A DNA stretch of 64,000 nt from Mycolicibacterium senegalense (GTDB taxonomy: Bacteria; Actinomycetota; Actinomycetes; Mycobacteriales; Mycobacteriaceae): positions 2,356,001-2,420,000 of the forward strand of contig NZ_CP081000.1 in the NCBI RefSeq assembly GCF_019645875.1. Direction: 5' to 3'. A program made the translations under genes and the position numbers. Every line of letters starts with the position of its first letter. Position 1 is the stretch's first letter. The notes under the pieces were generated by a model, which was given only the letters and a program-made list of their open reading frames with translations, made no database searches and was not told the origin of the DNA. This document shows positions 45,377-53,455 of this stretch, in pieces.

Positions 45377-46533
45377 GCCTCGATCTCCTCGGCTGCGCGG
45401 GTCTTGCGGCTCAAGGCATACACCGCGCGATGGTGGTCTTCGGGGGAGCCGTAGAACGCCCGGTGCAGGGCGACCCTCCGCAGATACAGATGCAGGTCGT
45501 GTTCCCAGGTCACGCCGATGCCGCCGTGCAACTGCACGCAGTCCTGAAGCATCACCGGAGCGCGTTCGGCCACATAGGCTTTCGCCACGCTGACCAGTTT
45601 CGGCGCTTCGGGGGAGCGCGCCGCCACCGCGGCCGCCGCTCCCGCGGTGGTGGCCCGAGCGGCCTCGAACCACATCTTCATATCCGCGGCCCGATGTTTG
45701 AGTGCCTGATACGAGGCGAGTGGGCGACCGAAGCTGTGCCGGTCGGTAAGCCATTGATTGGTCATCGTGAGCACCGTGTCGAGAATGCCGACGATCTCGG
45801 CGCACTGCAGCAGCAGGGCCACCTGGCGCTGGCGTTCGATGATGGCCGGGGTCTGCTCGGCGGTACCCACCGCAGCGGATTCGCCGACCTCGACTCCGTT
45901 CAAATGCACACGGGCGTAACGCTTGACCAGGTCCACCGACTTCTGCGGGGTGATCGTGACGCCGGGCGCGTCGGTGGGAACCGCGAACTGTCGTATCTGC
46001 CCTTCGCAGCCGGCGACCACGAGCAGCGTGCCGCTCTGGTCGCCGGCTTCGACGCGGTCCTTGACGCCGTCGATCCGGTAGCCCGACGCGGTGCGGGTGG
46101 CCGTGGTGCCGATTCCGGTGGGGGACTGCAGGGCTGAGAACGGCCGGTTGGGCTCATAGGGAGCCCAGGACGCCACGGTCTCACCGGACACCAGAGCCTC
46201 GATGAGTTCCTCGTGACCGCTGGGTGATTCCACGAGCCCGGCCAGCACGATGCTGACCGGATGCAGCGGCCCGGGCGCCACGGTGCGCCCCGCCTGCTCG
46301 GCCAGCAGGGCCAGGTCGGTGACACCGTCCCCGGACGGGCTGCCGCCACCGAGCTCTTCGGGTACCAAAAGACTGGCCCAGCCCAACTCCGCTGCCCGGC
46401 CCCACCATTCGGGTTCGAACGCGGTGCCCTCGGCGTGCAGCTGACGCACCCGGGTCAGCGGCACCTCCTTCTCCAGGAAGGCCTGCGCGGTGGAGGTGAA
46501 CAGCATCTGTTCGGGATTTGCCACATCGGTCAT
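45373..46533 (-). CDS. acyl-CoA dehydrogenase-like protein, second subunit
   Basis: 386 aa from the ATG at 46533. N-terminal domain LFTSTAQAFLEKEVPLTRVRQL and middle FGRPLASYQALKHRAADMKMW are ACAD-like, but the C-terminus (LHLYLRRVALHRAFYGSPEDH) lacks the SEI-x-RN-type FAD-site loop seen in the partner gene. It may be the non-catalytic or structural half of a heteromeric complex with the 44111-45376 protein. It is coupled to that gene by a 4-bp overlap and lies 38 bases downstream of the amidohydrolase. Confidence 0.83.
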   Translation of the reverse strand: MTDVANPEQMLFTSTAQAFLEKEVPLTRVRQLHAEGTAFEPEWWGRAAELGWASLLVPEELGGGSPSGDGVTDLALLAEQAGRTVAPGPLHPVSIVLAGLVESPSGHEELIEALVSGETVASWAPYEPNRPFSALQSPTGIGTTATRTASGYRIDGVKDRVEAGDQSGTLLVVAGCEGQIRQFAVPTDAPGVTITPQKSVDLVKRYARVHLNGVEVGESAAVGTAEQTPAIIERQRQVALLLQCAEIVGILDTVLTMTNQWLTDRHSFGRPLASYQALKHRAADMKMWFEAARATTAGAAAAVAARSPEAPKLVSVAKAYVAERAPVMLQDCVQLHGGIGVTWEHDLHLYLRRVALHRAFYGSPEDHHRAVYALSRKTRAAEEIEA

Positions 46534-46571
46534 GGAGTCGGCCCAGCTTCTTGTGTGTGAGGGGGACGTGA

Positions 46572-47801
46572 TCAGTTCAGGACGAGTGCCGGAACATCGG
46601 GCCGGTAAACCTTCTTGTTCTCGACCTTGAACAGGTCGACCAGGTTGCCGCCCATGACCTTTCGAACACCGTCCTCGTCGAGGCCGTGTGCCTGCAGGTC
46701 GTCGACCAGGTTGATCGGATCGGCCAGGCCTTCGGGGTGGGGCCAGTCGGATCCGAAGATGATGCGGTCGATGCCGACCAGGTCGGCCATCTGCTTGAAG
46801 TCGTCCTCCCAGAACGGAGCGACGTACACACCGCGCTTGAATGCCTCGATCGGATCCTCGGGGAACTCCTGCGGCATCTTCGAGTAGACGTCCTTGAACT
46901 GGTAGAACAGGTACGGCACCCACGAGGCGCCGTTCTCCACCGACAGGATTCGCAGGTCCGGATTGCGGGTCAGCGCACCGTGGCAGACCAGCGCGGCCAT
47001 GGTGTCCTCGATCGGCCGCTTGCCCATCGCGACCATCCGGAACGAGGTCGGCTTGAACGGCAGGAACTCGTCGGCCGGTTCCCAGTCGTTGAGGTATTGC
47101 GCGTAGCCGCTGTCGGAGGCGTGCATGCACACCGGGATACCGGCTTTGACACACGCGTCCCAGAACGGGTCGAACTCGGGGAAGCCGAGCGAGCGGGTTC
47201 CGCGGTAACCCGGCACCGGCGCGGGGCGGACCAGCACGGTCTTGGCGCCGCGTTCCAGACACCACTCGAGTTCTTCGAGGGCACGGTCGACGACGCCGAG
47301 ATTGATGACCGGCGTGGAGAAGATGCGGTCCGCGTAGTTGAACTGCCAGGTCTCGTACATCCATTCGTTGAGTGCGTGAATGATGTCGAGAATCAGGTCG
47401 GGATCATCCTTGAGGCGTTCCTCCACCAGGCTGGCCAGCGTCGGGAACATGATCGTGTAGTCGAGGCCGAGGCTGTCCAGAACCTCAAGGCGCGCTTCGG
47501 GATTGCGGAAGGCGGGGATGGCTTTCATGGGCTTGCCCATCACCTCGCGATAGCTCTTTCCTCCGCTGCCGTGCCGGAAGTACTCCTCCTGCGCGCCGGG
47601 CCGGGCGACCACCTCGAACGTGGGATTCGGGATGTAGTCACTGATGTGGTTGCGCACCACGATCTTCGTGCGACCGTGCACGTCGATGTAGTCGATGACG
47701 CCCTTGCGGTGCTCGGGCAGGAACTTTGTGAGCGCTTCCTTGGGTTCGTAGAAGTGATTGTCGGCGTCGAACACCGGGTACGGAAGCTCGCGTGAGGGCA
47801 T
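46572..47801 (-). CDS. amidohydrolase 2 family metal-dependent hydrolase
   Basis: 409 aa from the ATG at 47801, with AGGAGG 5 bases upstream; a longer start would run through the operator. TIM-barrel hydrolase of the PF04909 group, with a metal site built from DADNHFYEP near the N-terminus and GSDWPHPEG near residue 340, plus CMHASDSGY in the middle. Members act as hydrolases or decarboxylases (ACMSD-like). In mycobacteria these genes often occur with FadE genes, as here. It is the first gene of the operon that includes the two FadEs. Substrate unknown. Confidence 0.85.
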   Translation of the reverse strand: MPSRELPYPVFDADNHFYEPKEALTKFLPEHRKGVIDYIDVHGRTKIVVRNHISDYIPNPTFEVVARPGAQEEYFRHGSGGKSYREVMGKPMKAIPAFRNPEARLEVLDSLGLDYTIMFPTLASLVEERLKDDPDLILDIIHALNEWMYETWQFNYADRIFSTPVINLGVVDRALEELEWCLERGAKTVLVRPAPVPGYRGTRSLGFPEFDPFWDACVKAGIPVCMHASDSGYAQYLNDWEPADEFLPFKPTSFRMVAMGKRPIEDTMAALVCHGALTRNPDLRILSVENGASWVPYLFYQFKDVYSKMPQEFPEDPIEAFKRGVYVAPFWEDDFKQMADLVGIDRIIFGSDWPHPEGLADPINLVDDLQAHGLDEDGVRKVMGGNLVDLFKVENKKVYRPDVPALVLN

Positions 47802-47824
47802 GTTCGCCTCCTGGGAGAGTCTTG

Positions 47825-47850
47825 TTACCGAAACTGGTAATGACGTTACC
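47825..47850 (-). promoter_or_regulatory. TetR operator upstream of the amidohydrolase-FadE operon
   Basis: The + strand reads TTACC-GAAACT-GGTAA (47825-47840) and then GACG-TTACC, so two overlapping inverted repeats (GGTAA/TTACC) share an arm. AATGACGTTACC (47839-47850) recurs exactly at 48587-48598. It lies 24 to 49 bases upstream of the amidohydrolase start. Confidence 0.65.
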
Positions 47851-47913
47851 ACGCGATCGCCGGGGTGCACGAGCGCATTCGGGCGACTGCTCAAATCGCA
47901 GTAAACATGCTGT

Positions 47914-48552
47914 TCAGGCCGGTGATTCGGGTGTCAATAGCCCGCGCACGCAGAACTGGTAGATGTGCTCGCCGTTGATCGGCGTTCCGTTGAGTTCCAC
48001 ACCCAGTGACCGCAGGCGCATGGCGCCCAGCACCGACTGCATGATCAGGGCGGCGGTGCTCTCGATCTCGACATCCGACCGGAAGGTTCCCGCGTCGATT
48101 CCGCGGCGCAGGATATCGCCGATGAGCTCGTGCAATGGCGCGAGCACCCGTGCGTAGTCGCGAGGTAGCGACTCCGCTAGATGGTCGTTGTAGAAGGTCA
48201 GGCCGCGGTTGATGCTGTCCTGGGTGCTCGACGATGCCGGGATGGTGATGCGCTCGATCAGTGAACGGAGCGCGTCGGGTCCGTCCAATCCGTCGGTATC
48301 GGCGCGCCAGCGCTGCGTCGACTCGGCCATGATCTTGTCGATGAGGGCCAGTAGAAGCTCGTCTTTGGTGGAAAAGTGCTGGTAGAACGACCGCAGTGAG
48401 GTCTTGGAGCGCTCGACGACCTCCAGCACCGTGAAGTCGGTGCGGCCGGTCTCGCCCAGGATGGCCAGCGCCGATTTCATGAACCGACGCGCCCGGTCCG
48501 CGTGCGCTTCGGCGCGCGCGCCGTCGGACGGTCGTGCGGCCGGCCTAGCCAT
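47914..48552 (-). CDS. TetR family transcriptional regulator
   Basis: 212 aa from the ATG at 48552 (GGAGGTGA 8 bases upstream); a GTG at 48579 is also possible. The helix-turn-helix covers GRTDFTVLEVVERSKTSLRSFYQHFSTKDELLLAL (about residues 35-70). The C-terminal ligand domain is TetR_C_-like and Ile/Leu-rich. It sits between a divergent LLM/thioesterase pair and the amidohydrolase operon. Matching operator copies occur on both sides, so it probably controls all three units. Its ligand is probably an acyl-CoA or a terpenoid-like compound, by context. Confidence 0.9.
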   Translation of the reverse strand: MARPAARPSDGARAEAHADRARRFMKSALAILGETGRTDFTVLEVVERSKTSLRSFYQHFSTKDELLLALIDKIMAESTQRWRADTDGLDGPDALRSLIERITIPASSSTQDSINRGLTFYNDHLAESLPRDYARVLAPLHELIGDILRRGIDAGTFRSDVEIESTAALIMQSVLGAMRLRSLGVELNGTPINGEHIYQFCVRGLLTPESPA

Positions 48553-48586
48553 TGCGCCATCACCTCCGTCGTGCTGCACTTGCGAG

Positions 48587-48604
48587 AATGACGTTACCGT
48601 TTCT
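48587..48604. promoter_or_regulatory. TetR operator in the divergent regulator/LLM region
   Basis: AATGACGTTACC followed by GTTTCT (48587-48604) repeats the site near 47839 and then continues with GTAGA, a partial GGTAA arm. It lies 35 bases upstream of the TetR ATG and 41 bases upstream of the LLM gene ATG at 48645. Confidence 0.6.
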
Positions 48605-48644
48605 GTAGAAGCAATAGGCGGCTTGTGATTACTGTGTTTGATCG

Positions 48645-49478
48645 ATGAGTGAGTGGTTCCTGTTCCTGCCCCAGGTGCGGCTGGACGTCGACGACATCGT
48701 CGAGCGTGCGCGGGTGGCCGAGGCCGCCGGATTCGACGGCATCGCGTTCATCGACCACCTGGAAGCCCCCGGCGCAACCCACCAAAGCATCTGGGAGGCA
48801 ATGACAATCGCGACCTGGGTGGCCTCGCGTACCGAGCGGCTGCGGATCGGTCACCTGGTGCTGTGCGACGCCTTCCGGCATCCTGCCGTGCTCGCGAAAC
48901 AGGCCGTGACGTTGTCGGCGGCCAGCGGCGGACGGTTCGAGCTGGGACTGGGTTCGGGCTCGTGGCCGCAGGAGTTCGAGCGGTTCGGTGTCGAGACCGG
49001 TGATGCGGCGGCGCGGGTGCGCAGGCTCGACGAGAACCTGCAGCTACTACAGCAGTACTGGGGCGAAGGGGAGCGCGCGCAAACGCCGCGTCCCGAGCAT
49101 CGAATTCCTTTGGTGCTGGGCGGAACCGGCAAGCGCATGATGGAGCTGGTGCGAGCCCATGCCGACTGGTGGAACATACCGTCGCATCAGCTCGATCGGT
49201 TACCCGCGCTACTGCCGACAGTCGGTTCGGCGCGGGTCTCGCTGCAGCAGATGGTCGGTTTCGTGGGGCGTGGTGCCGACCGGTCGGCGGTGACCGAACG
49301 CAGCACCCGCCTGTTCGGGCACCTCGGTGACGGCCTGGTCTGCGGTGACGCCGGCGACCTCAGCGCCCACTTCGCCGGGCTGTCCGTCCAAGGCGTCGAA
49401 CGCTTCTACGTCTGGTTCGCCGATTTCGCGGCACCTCAAACTATTTCGGAATTCGCCGAGACAGTCATCAACGTGTGA
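48645..49478 (+). CDS. LLM class flavin-dependent oxidoreductase
   Basis: 277 aa. Luciferase-like monooxygenase fold: VRLDVDDIVERARVAEAAGFDGIAFIDH at the N-terminus, ATWVASRTERLRIGHLVLCDAFRHPAVLAKQ and SGGRFELGLGSGSWPQEFERFGV in the middle. Such enzymes use FMN or F420. Mycobacterial members are often F420-dependent, but the binding mode cannot be set here. It is co-transcribed with the TesB thioesterase, 13 bases downstream, and starts next to the TetR operator. Confidence 0.88.
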   Translation: MSEWFLFLPQVRLDVDDIVERARVAEAAGFDGIAFIDHLEAPGATHQSIWEAMTIATWVASRTERLRIGHLVLCDAFRHPAVLAKQAVTLSAASGGRFELGLGSGSWPQEFERFGVETGDAAARVRRLDENLQLLQQYWGEGERAQTPRPEHRIPLVLGGTGKRMMELVRAHADWWNIPSHQLDRLPALLPTVGSARVSLQQMVGFVGRGADRSAVTERSTRLFGHLGDGLVCGDAGDLSAHFAGLSVQGVERFYVWFADFAAPQTISEFAETVINV

Positions 49479-49491
49479 GAGGAAGAAGACA

Positions 49492-50391
49492 ATGACCGCA
49501 GAATCCGAGGCACTCAAAGAAACCGAGCCGACGCAGTGGACGCTGCAGATGCTGCTCGATCTGTTCGACGCCGAGCCGGCGGGGGAGAATCGCTTCACCG
49601 TGCAGACCGGCATCGCCGGTGTCGACGAGCGCCAGGTGGTGGAGGGTACCCAGATCGTGGGTGCGGCGATTGTCGCTGTGGCCAAGCGCTTTCCGGACAA
49701 GTCGATCCGTTCGGCACACGCGGTGTTCGCCCGCGCGGTCATGGTAGGTCCACCGGTCGAGCTCGACATCGACGTGATCAGTGAAGGTCGTTCCACGGCC
49801 ACCGCTGTGGTCGCGGCCTCCCAGAACGGGAAACGCTGCATCACCGTCACGGTGTTCACCGACGTGCCGTCCGGTGACGTCATCCGCCATCATCTGCCGC
49901 GGCCCGAGGTCGCGAGACCGGCGGACTCGAATGTCTCGCACATGCCGATGACCGGACGCGAACTGCGTCTGGTCGACGTCGTCGACGTCAACAGCCCCGA
50001 CGAGGTCGGCCCGCCCGAGCTGTATGCCTGGCTGCGCTATGAGCCGGTCCCGGCGCGCGATGATCTGGCCAAGGCGCTGATCGCGTACTTCACTGGACAC
50101 CTTGGGATTTCGACGACCATGCGGGCACACGAGGGCATCGGGACTGCCCAGGCCCATCTCACCGTGTCGACCGCGCCGATGACGGTCACGGTCAGTTTTC
50201 ACGAGCCGGTCCGTTGGGACGGTTGGCTGCTCTACAGCCATGAGAGCACCCAGGTCGGTGCGGGCATGTCGTATGTCCGCGGCACGGTGCACACCGAGGA
50301 AGGCGAGCTCATCGCGTCGTTCAGTCAGGATGCGCTGATCCGCCCGCTGCGCACCACCGATACCAACATCTCCGAGCACTCGCGGCTGTAG
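49492..50391 (+). CDS. tesB: acyl-CoA thioesterase II (TesB-like)
   Basis: 299 aa from the ATG at 49492 (GAGAGGAAGAAG upstream). Double hotdog thioesterase: first hotdog about 10-130 with EGTQIVGAAIVAVAKRFPDKSIRSAHAVFARA, second about 165-290 with HLGISTTMRAHEGIGTAQAHL and YSHESTQVGAGMSYVRGTVH. The catalytic set Asp-Thr-Gln of TesB is partly visible in these parts. It hydrolyses acyl-CoAs. It follows the LLM gene in the TetR-linked unit. Converges with the SDR gene. Confidence 0.88.
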   Translation: MTAESEALKETEPTQWTLQMLLDLFDAEPAGENRFTVQTGIAGVDERQVVEGTQIVGAAIVAVAKRFPDKSIRSAHAVFARAVMVGPPVELDIDVISEGRSTATAVVAASQNGKRCITVTVFTDVPSGDVIRHHLPRPEVARPADSNVSHMPMTGRELRLVDVVDVNSPDEVGPPELYAWLRYEPVPARDDLAKALIAYFTGHLGISTTMRAHEGIGTAQAHLTVSTAPMTVTVSFHEPVRWDGWLLYSHESTQVGAGMSYVRGTVHTEEGELIASFSQDALIRPLRTTDTNISEHSRL

Positions 50392-50399
50392 TGCCGGTC

Positions 50400-50450
50400 C
50401 CGCCGCTCAGATCTTCAGATACCCCTTGTCTGCCGGGATCTGAGCGGCGG
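50400..50450. terminator. bidirectional hairpin at the tesB/SDR junction
   Basis: A perfect 14-bp inverted repeat, CCGCCGCTCAGATC (50400-50413) with GATCTGAGCGGCGG (50437-50450), with a 23-base loop. Most of the left arm and the right arm overlap the 3' end of the SDR coding region. It lies between the converging stops at 50391 and 50407. Confidence 0.6.
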
Positions 50451-51225
50451 TGACCAAGGAGGCCGCATCACTGGCCAGCCACACCACGATGTCGGAGATG
50501 GTGTCGGGCGGGGCCAGGGAATCGGTGGGCAGGGCGCCCGGTGAGAAGCTGTGGATGTAGTTGGGGTGGTCGGCGAACATCTGGTACATCGACAGGTCGT
50601 TGCCCATCGGTGTGTCGGTGCCGTACGGGTGGATCGAGTTGACCCGGATCCCGAATTCGCCCAACTCGACGGCCAGGGAGTTGGTGAGCCCGACGACGCC
50701 GAACTTGCTCGCGCAGTAATGACCGCAGCCTGGCACCGCCTTGACTCCGGCTGCCGAACTGACCGCGATGATCGACCCGCCGTTGCCTGCCTGGATCATC
50801 GGCGGCACCACCGCCTGGACCGTGTTGAACACGCCGGTGAGGTTGATGTCGACGATGTCCTGCCATTGCTGTGCCGAAATCTCCCACAGCCGGCCCCAAT
50901 TGAGCACCCCGGCGTTGGCCACCACGATGTCGAGACGGCCGAACTGCTCGATCGCGTCGGCGACCAGACGGCGTTGGCCTTCGGCGTCGCGCACGTCGAC
51001 TTCGCGGGCCAGGATCTTCCGGCCTTCTCCCTCGACCAGCGCCACCGTCTCGGCAAGATCCTCCGAGGTGGCGGCCGCGTATCCGTTGTGTTCGGCAACG
51101 GGTGCGCAGGCGTCCAGCGCGACGATGTCCGCTCCGGCGCGGGCCAGACGCACGCAGTGCGAGCGGCCCTGCCCGCGCGCGGCTCCGGTGACGTAGGCGA
51201 CCCGTCCGGCCAGCGGGGTGGTCAT
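50407..51225 (-). CDS. mycofactocin-type SDR family oxidoreductase
   Basis: 272 aa from the ATG at 51225 (GAGGAG 6 bases upstream); an ATG at 51264 overlapping the monooxygenase stop is also possible. N-terminal GRVAYVTGAARGQGRSHCVRLA and the insert after LDACAPVAEHNGYAAATSEDLAETVALVEGEGRKI match the mycofactocin-coupled SDR group, which binds NAD tightly and passes electrons to mycofactocin. Catalytic Tyr and Lys are in YCASKFGVVG. It follows the flavin monooxygenase in the same operon. Likely an alcohol dehydrogenase in the same pathway. Confidence 0.9.
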   Translation of the reverse strand: MTTPLAGRVAYVTGAARGQGRSHCVRLARAGADIVALDACAPVAEHNGYAAATSEDLAETVALVEGEGRKILAREVDVRDAEGQRRLVADAIEQFGRLDIVVANAGVLNWGRLWEISAQQWQDIVDINLTGVFNTVQAVVPPMIQAGNGGSIIAVSSAAGVKAVPGCGHYCASKFGVVGLTNSLAVELGEFGIRVNSIHPYGTDTPMGNDLSMYQMFADHPNYIHSFSPGALPTDSLAPPDTISDIVVWLASDAASLVTAAQIPADKGYLKI

Positions 51226-51260
51226 CTTCGACTCCTCGCGCAAGCGCTCGTCGGTGGGGC

Positions 51261-52820
51261 TCATGCGGGTTGCTCCTCGGGAAGCGCAGGGACACGGACA
51301 TTGGTGAATTCGTAGTCGGACAACGGGGAGTGGCGGGCGAACTGCCGGGAGCCGGTGATGGTCTGCGGCCGGTAGTACGGCGTTTCGTGCTGGGAGTTGA
51401 CGAAGTAGGTGTTCAGGCCGGACGTCGCGGTGTAGTAGAGGTGTGCGACACGGCCGTCCCGGCGCATCCGGGCATTCCAGCGGTTGAACGCATCCTGGGT
51501 GACGGCGGCGACCTGGGCGCCGCGGCGGCGGGTCTCGTCGATCATCCGCACGGCGTGTGCGGCCATCGTCTCGACATAGTCCAGCCAGGCGAATCCGACG
51601 AAGCCGAGCGGGCCGACGATCTCCCAGCGGTTGGGCAGCCGCGGGTGGGCGGTTCCGGCGTAGCTGTGCAGGCCGTGTGCCCGGTAGTACCGCGCGAGGT
51701 CGAATCCGCGCGCGCCCAATACGGTGTCGGGGCGGTAGGTCTCGGGATCGATCCACAGCTCATAGCCGGTGGCCAGCACCAGCAGGTCGCACGGATGCTC
51801 GACGCCGTCGGTGGTCCGCACCCCGGTCGCGGTGATCCGTTCGATCGGGGTGGTGATCAAGTGGGTACCGGGATTGTTGAGGGCAGGCAGGAATGCACTG
51901 GATATGACCGGTCGTTTGGCCAGGATGCCGTAGCGCGGTACCAATTTGCGCCGCGTTTCCGGGTCGTCGACGACCGCGCGGACCAACAGCCGGTACAGCA
52001 GGCGGGACCAGCCGTCGTAGAGCGGCATGAGCCGGCGTAACCACTGGTCCGGCAGCCGGGAGAACACGTGAACGATGGGCGCCACCATGAAGATGTCCAT
52101 CGCCAGTCGCCCGGCCACATTGACTGCCGGGACCACCCCGGGTAGCCGGAACAGCCGCCGCATCCACGGCGTGAAGTCGAAGTCGACTTTCGGTAGCACC
52201 CAGGCCGGGGTGCGCTGGTAGACATCGAGATTGGCCGCCTGCGCGGACAATGCGGCAGCGATCTGAACGCCTGAGGATCCGGTCCCGATCACCGCGATGC
52301 GCTTGCCCTCGGTGTCATAGCTGTCGTCCCAGGCGTTGGGGCGCAAGATGGTCCCGGTGAAGTCCTCGACACCGTCGATGTCGACGGTGTTCTTGGCGTT
52401 GACATACCCGCCCACCGAACTGACCAGGAAACGCGCGGTTACCGCTGTGCCGTCGCCGATGTCCAGGCGCCACAGGCCGTGCTGGTCGTCCCACCGCTGG
52501 CGAATGACCTCGGAGTTGGGTCGCAGATGTTCGTAGAGCCCGAGGCCGGCGGCGGTGTCCTGCAGGTAGCGATGAATTTCCGGCCCCGGCGCGAAGAATC
52601 TGCTCCAGTTCGGGTTGGGGGCGAACGACAGCTGGTACCACAGGGTGGGGATGTCGACGGCCAGGCCGGGGTAGTGGTTGTCCCGCCAGGTACCGCCGAA
52701 ATCGTTGCCGCGTTCGATGATGACGAAATCGCGGATGCCCTTCTGGCGCAACAGGTGTGCGGTGGCGATGCCGCCGGGGCCGGCCCCGATGATGGCGACC
52801 TCGTAATCTGGCTCGGTCAT
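51261..52820 (-). CDS. flavin monooxygenase, Baeyer-Villiger-like
   Basis: 519 aa. First Rossmann motif IGAGPGGIATAHLL (about 11-24), second GTGSSGVQIAAAL (about 179-191) and the FAD-linked ERGNDFGGTWRDNHYPG. The Baeyer-Villiger signature FxGxxxHxxxW is present as F154-T-G-T-I-L-R160-P-N-A-W164, so the usual His is replaced by Arg. The 4-bp overlap with the TetR stop (52817-52820) shows coupling. Probably oxidises a cyclic or branched ketone, but the Arg may change the reaction, or it may be a related N-hydroxylase or oxidase. Confidence 0.85.
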   Translation of the reverse strand: MTEPDYEVAIIGAGPGGIATAHLLRQKGIRDFVIIERGNDFGGTWRDNHYPGLAVDIPTLWYQLSFAPNPNWSRFFAPGPEIHRYLQDTAAGLGLYEHLRPNSEVIRQRWDDQHGLWRLDIGDGTAVTARFLVSSVGGYVNAKNTVDIDGVEDFTGTILRPNAWDDSYDTEGKRIAVIGTGSSGVQIAAALSAQAANLDVYQRTPAWVLPKVDFDFTPWMRRLFRLPGVVPAVNVAGRLAMDIFMVAPIVHVFSRLPDQWLRRLMPLYDGWSRLLYRLLVRAVVDDPETRRKLVPRYGILAKRPVISSAFLPALNNPGTHLITTPIERITATGVRTTDGVEHPCDLLVLATGYELWIDPETYRPDTVLGARGFDLARYYRAHGLHSYAGTAHPRLPNRWEIVGPLGFVGFAWLDYVETMAAHAVRMIDETRRRGAQVAAVTQDAFNRWNARMRRDGRVAHLYYTATSGLNTYFVNSQHETPYYRPQTITGSRQFARHSPLSDYEFTNVRVPALPEEQPA

Positions 52821-53407
52821 TGCTGCCTTCCGGTCAGGCCGGCCACGATGTGGTCGGACACGAAACGTTTCACCGCGCGCGGACTGTCGAGGTTCACGCC
52901 GATCGGTGGGAGGAGTTCGAAGCTCAGCAGCAGGCGCACGATCCATTCGCCGGCCCGCGCCGGTGCGATATCGGGCGCGACCTCCCCGCGGTCCTGGGCT
53001 GCGCGCACGAACGGCTTCCACAGGTCGATCGAACGTCGCACCAGATCGTCACCGGTGTTGCGCAGCAGCAGCACCAAGATGCTCTCGTTGATCCCGCGCG
53101 GTGCCACGGAATCGGACTGCTGCCGGTGGGCGCAGATGACCACCGCGGCTGCGGCGACCTGATCGGCCAGGGTGTCACGGCGGCCTGCCTCTGCCGCGAT
53201 GGTCTCGATGAATGCGCCGGCCAGGTGGTCGAGCCCGACTCTGATGGCGTTGTCGCGACTACCCAGCGCGTTGTGGACGGTGCCGCGGGAGACTCCGGCG
53301 TGTTCGGCGACCGCTGTGAGACTGAATTGTCTTGGTCCCAAACGTCTGAGTGTCTCTGCGGTGGCGGCGACGAGCGCGGGAGACACCGGGCGGTCCGCAG
53401 CGCGCAT
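52817..53407 (-). CDS. TetR family transcriptional regulator
   Basis: 196 aa. N-terminal helix-turn-helix PRQFSLTAVAEHAGVSRGTVHNALGSRDNAIRVGLDHLA (about 25-63). It is the first gene of the operon TetR-monooxygenase-SDR. A perfect 10-bp inverted repeat lies directly upstream of the start and covers the promoter, so it probably represses its own operon. The ATG at 53407 is 6 bases after a TAATGT -10 candidate, which gives a leaderless transcript. Ligand unknown; from context it could be the monooxygenase substrate or product. Confidence 0.9.
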   Translation of the reverse strand: MRAADRPVSPALVAATAETLRRLGPRQFSLTAVAEHAGVSRGTVHNALGSRDNAIRVGLDHLAGAFIETIAAEAGRRDTLADQVAAAAVVICAHRQQSDSVAPRGINESILVLLLRNTGDDLVRRSIDLWKPFVRAAQDRGEVAPDIAPARAGEWIVRLLLSFELLPPIGVNLDSPRAVKRFVSDHIVAGLTGRQQ

Positions 53408-53434
53408 TTGAACACATTAACGAGATGTGTTCAA
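53408..53434 (-). promoter_or_regulatory. TetR autoregulatory operator
   Basis: TTGAACACAT (53408-53417), 7-base spacer TAACGAG, and ATGTGTTCAA (53425-53434) form a perfect 10-7-10 inverted repeat. The left arm starts directly next to the ATG (53405-53407). The -10 candidate TAATGT of the minus strand (53414-53419) lies within it. Confidence 0.85.
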
Positions 53435-53455
53435 TGTGGTTAGCGTTTCGGCAGA

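Noticed and set aside
46686..47795. Open reading frame of 369 codons on the + strand opposite the amidohydrolase
   Set aside because: Antisense shadow; the minus-strand protein has the metal-binding motifs.
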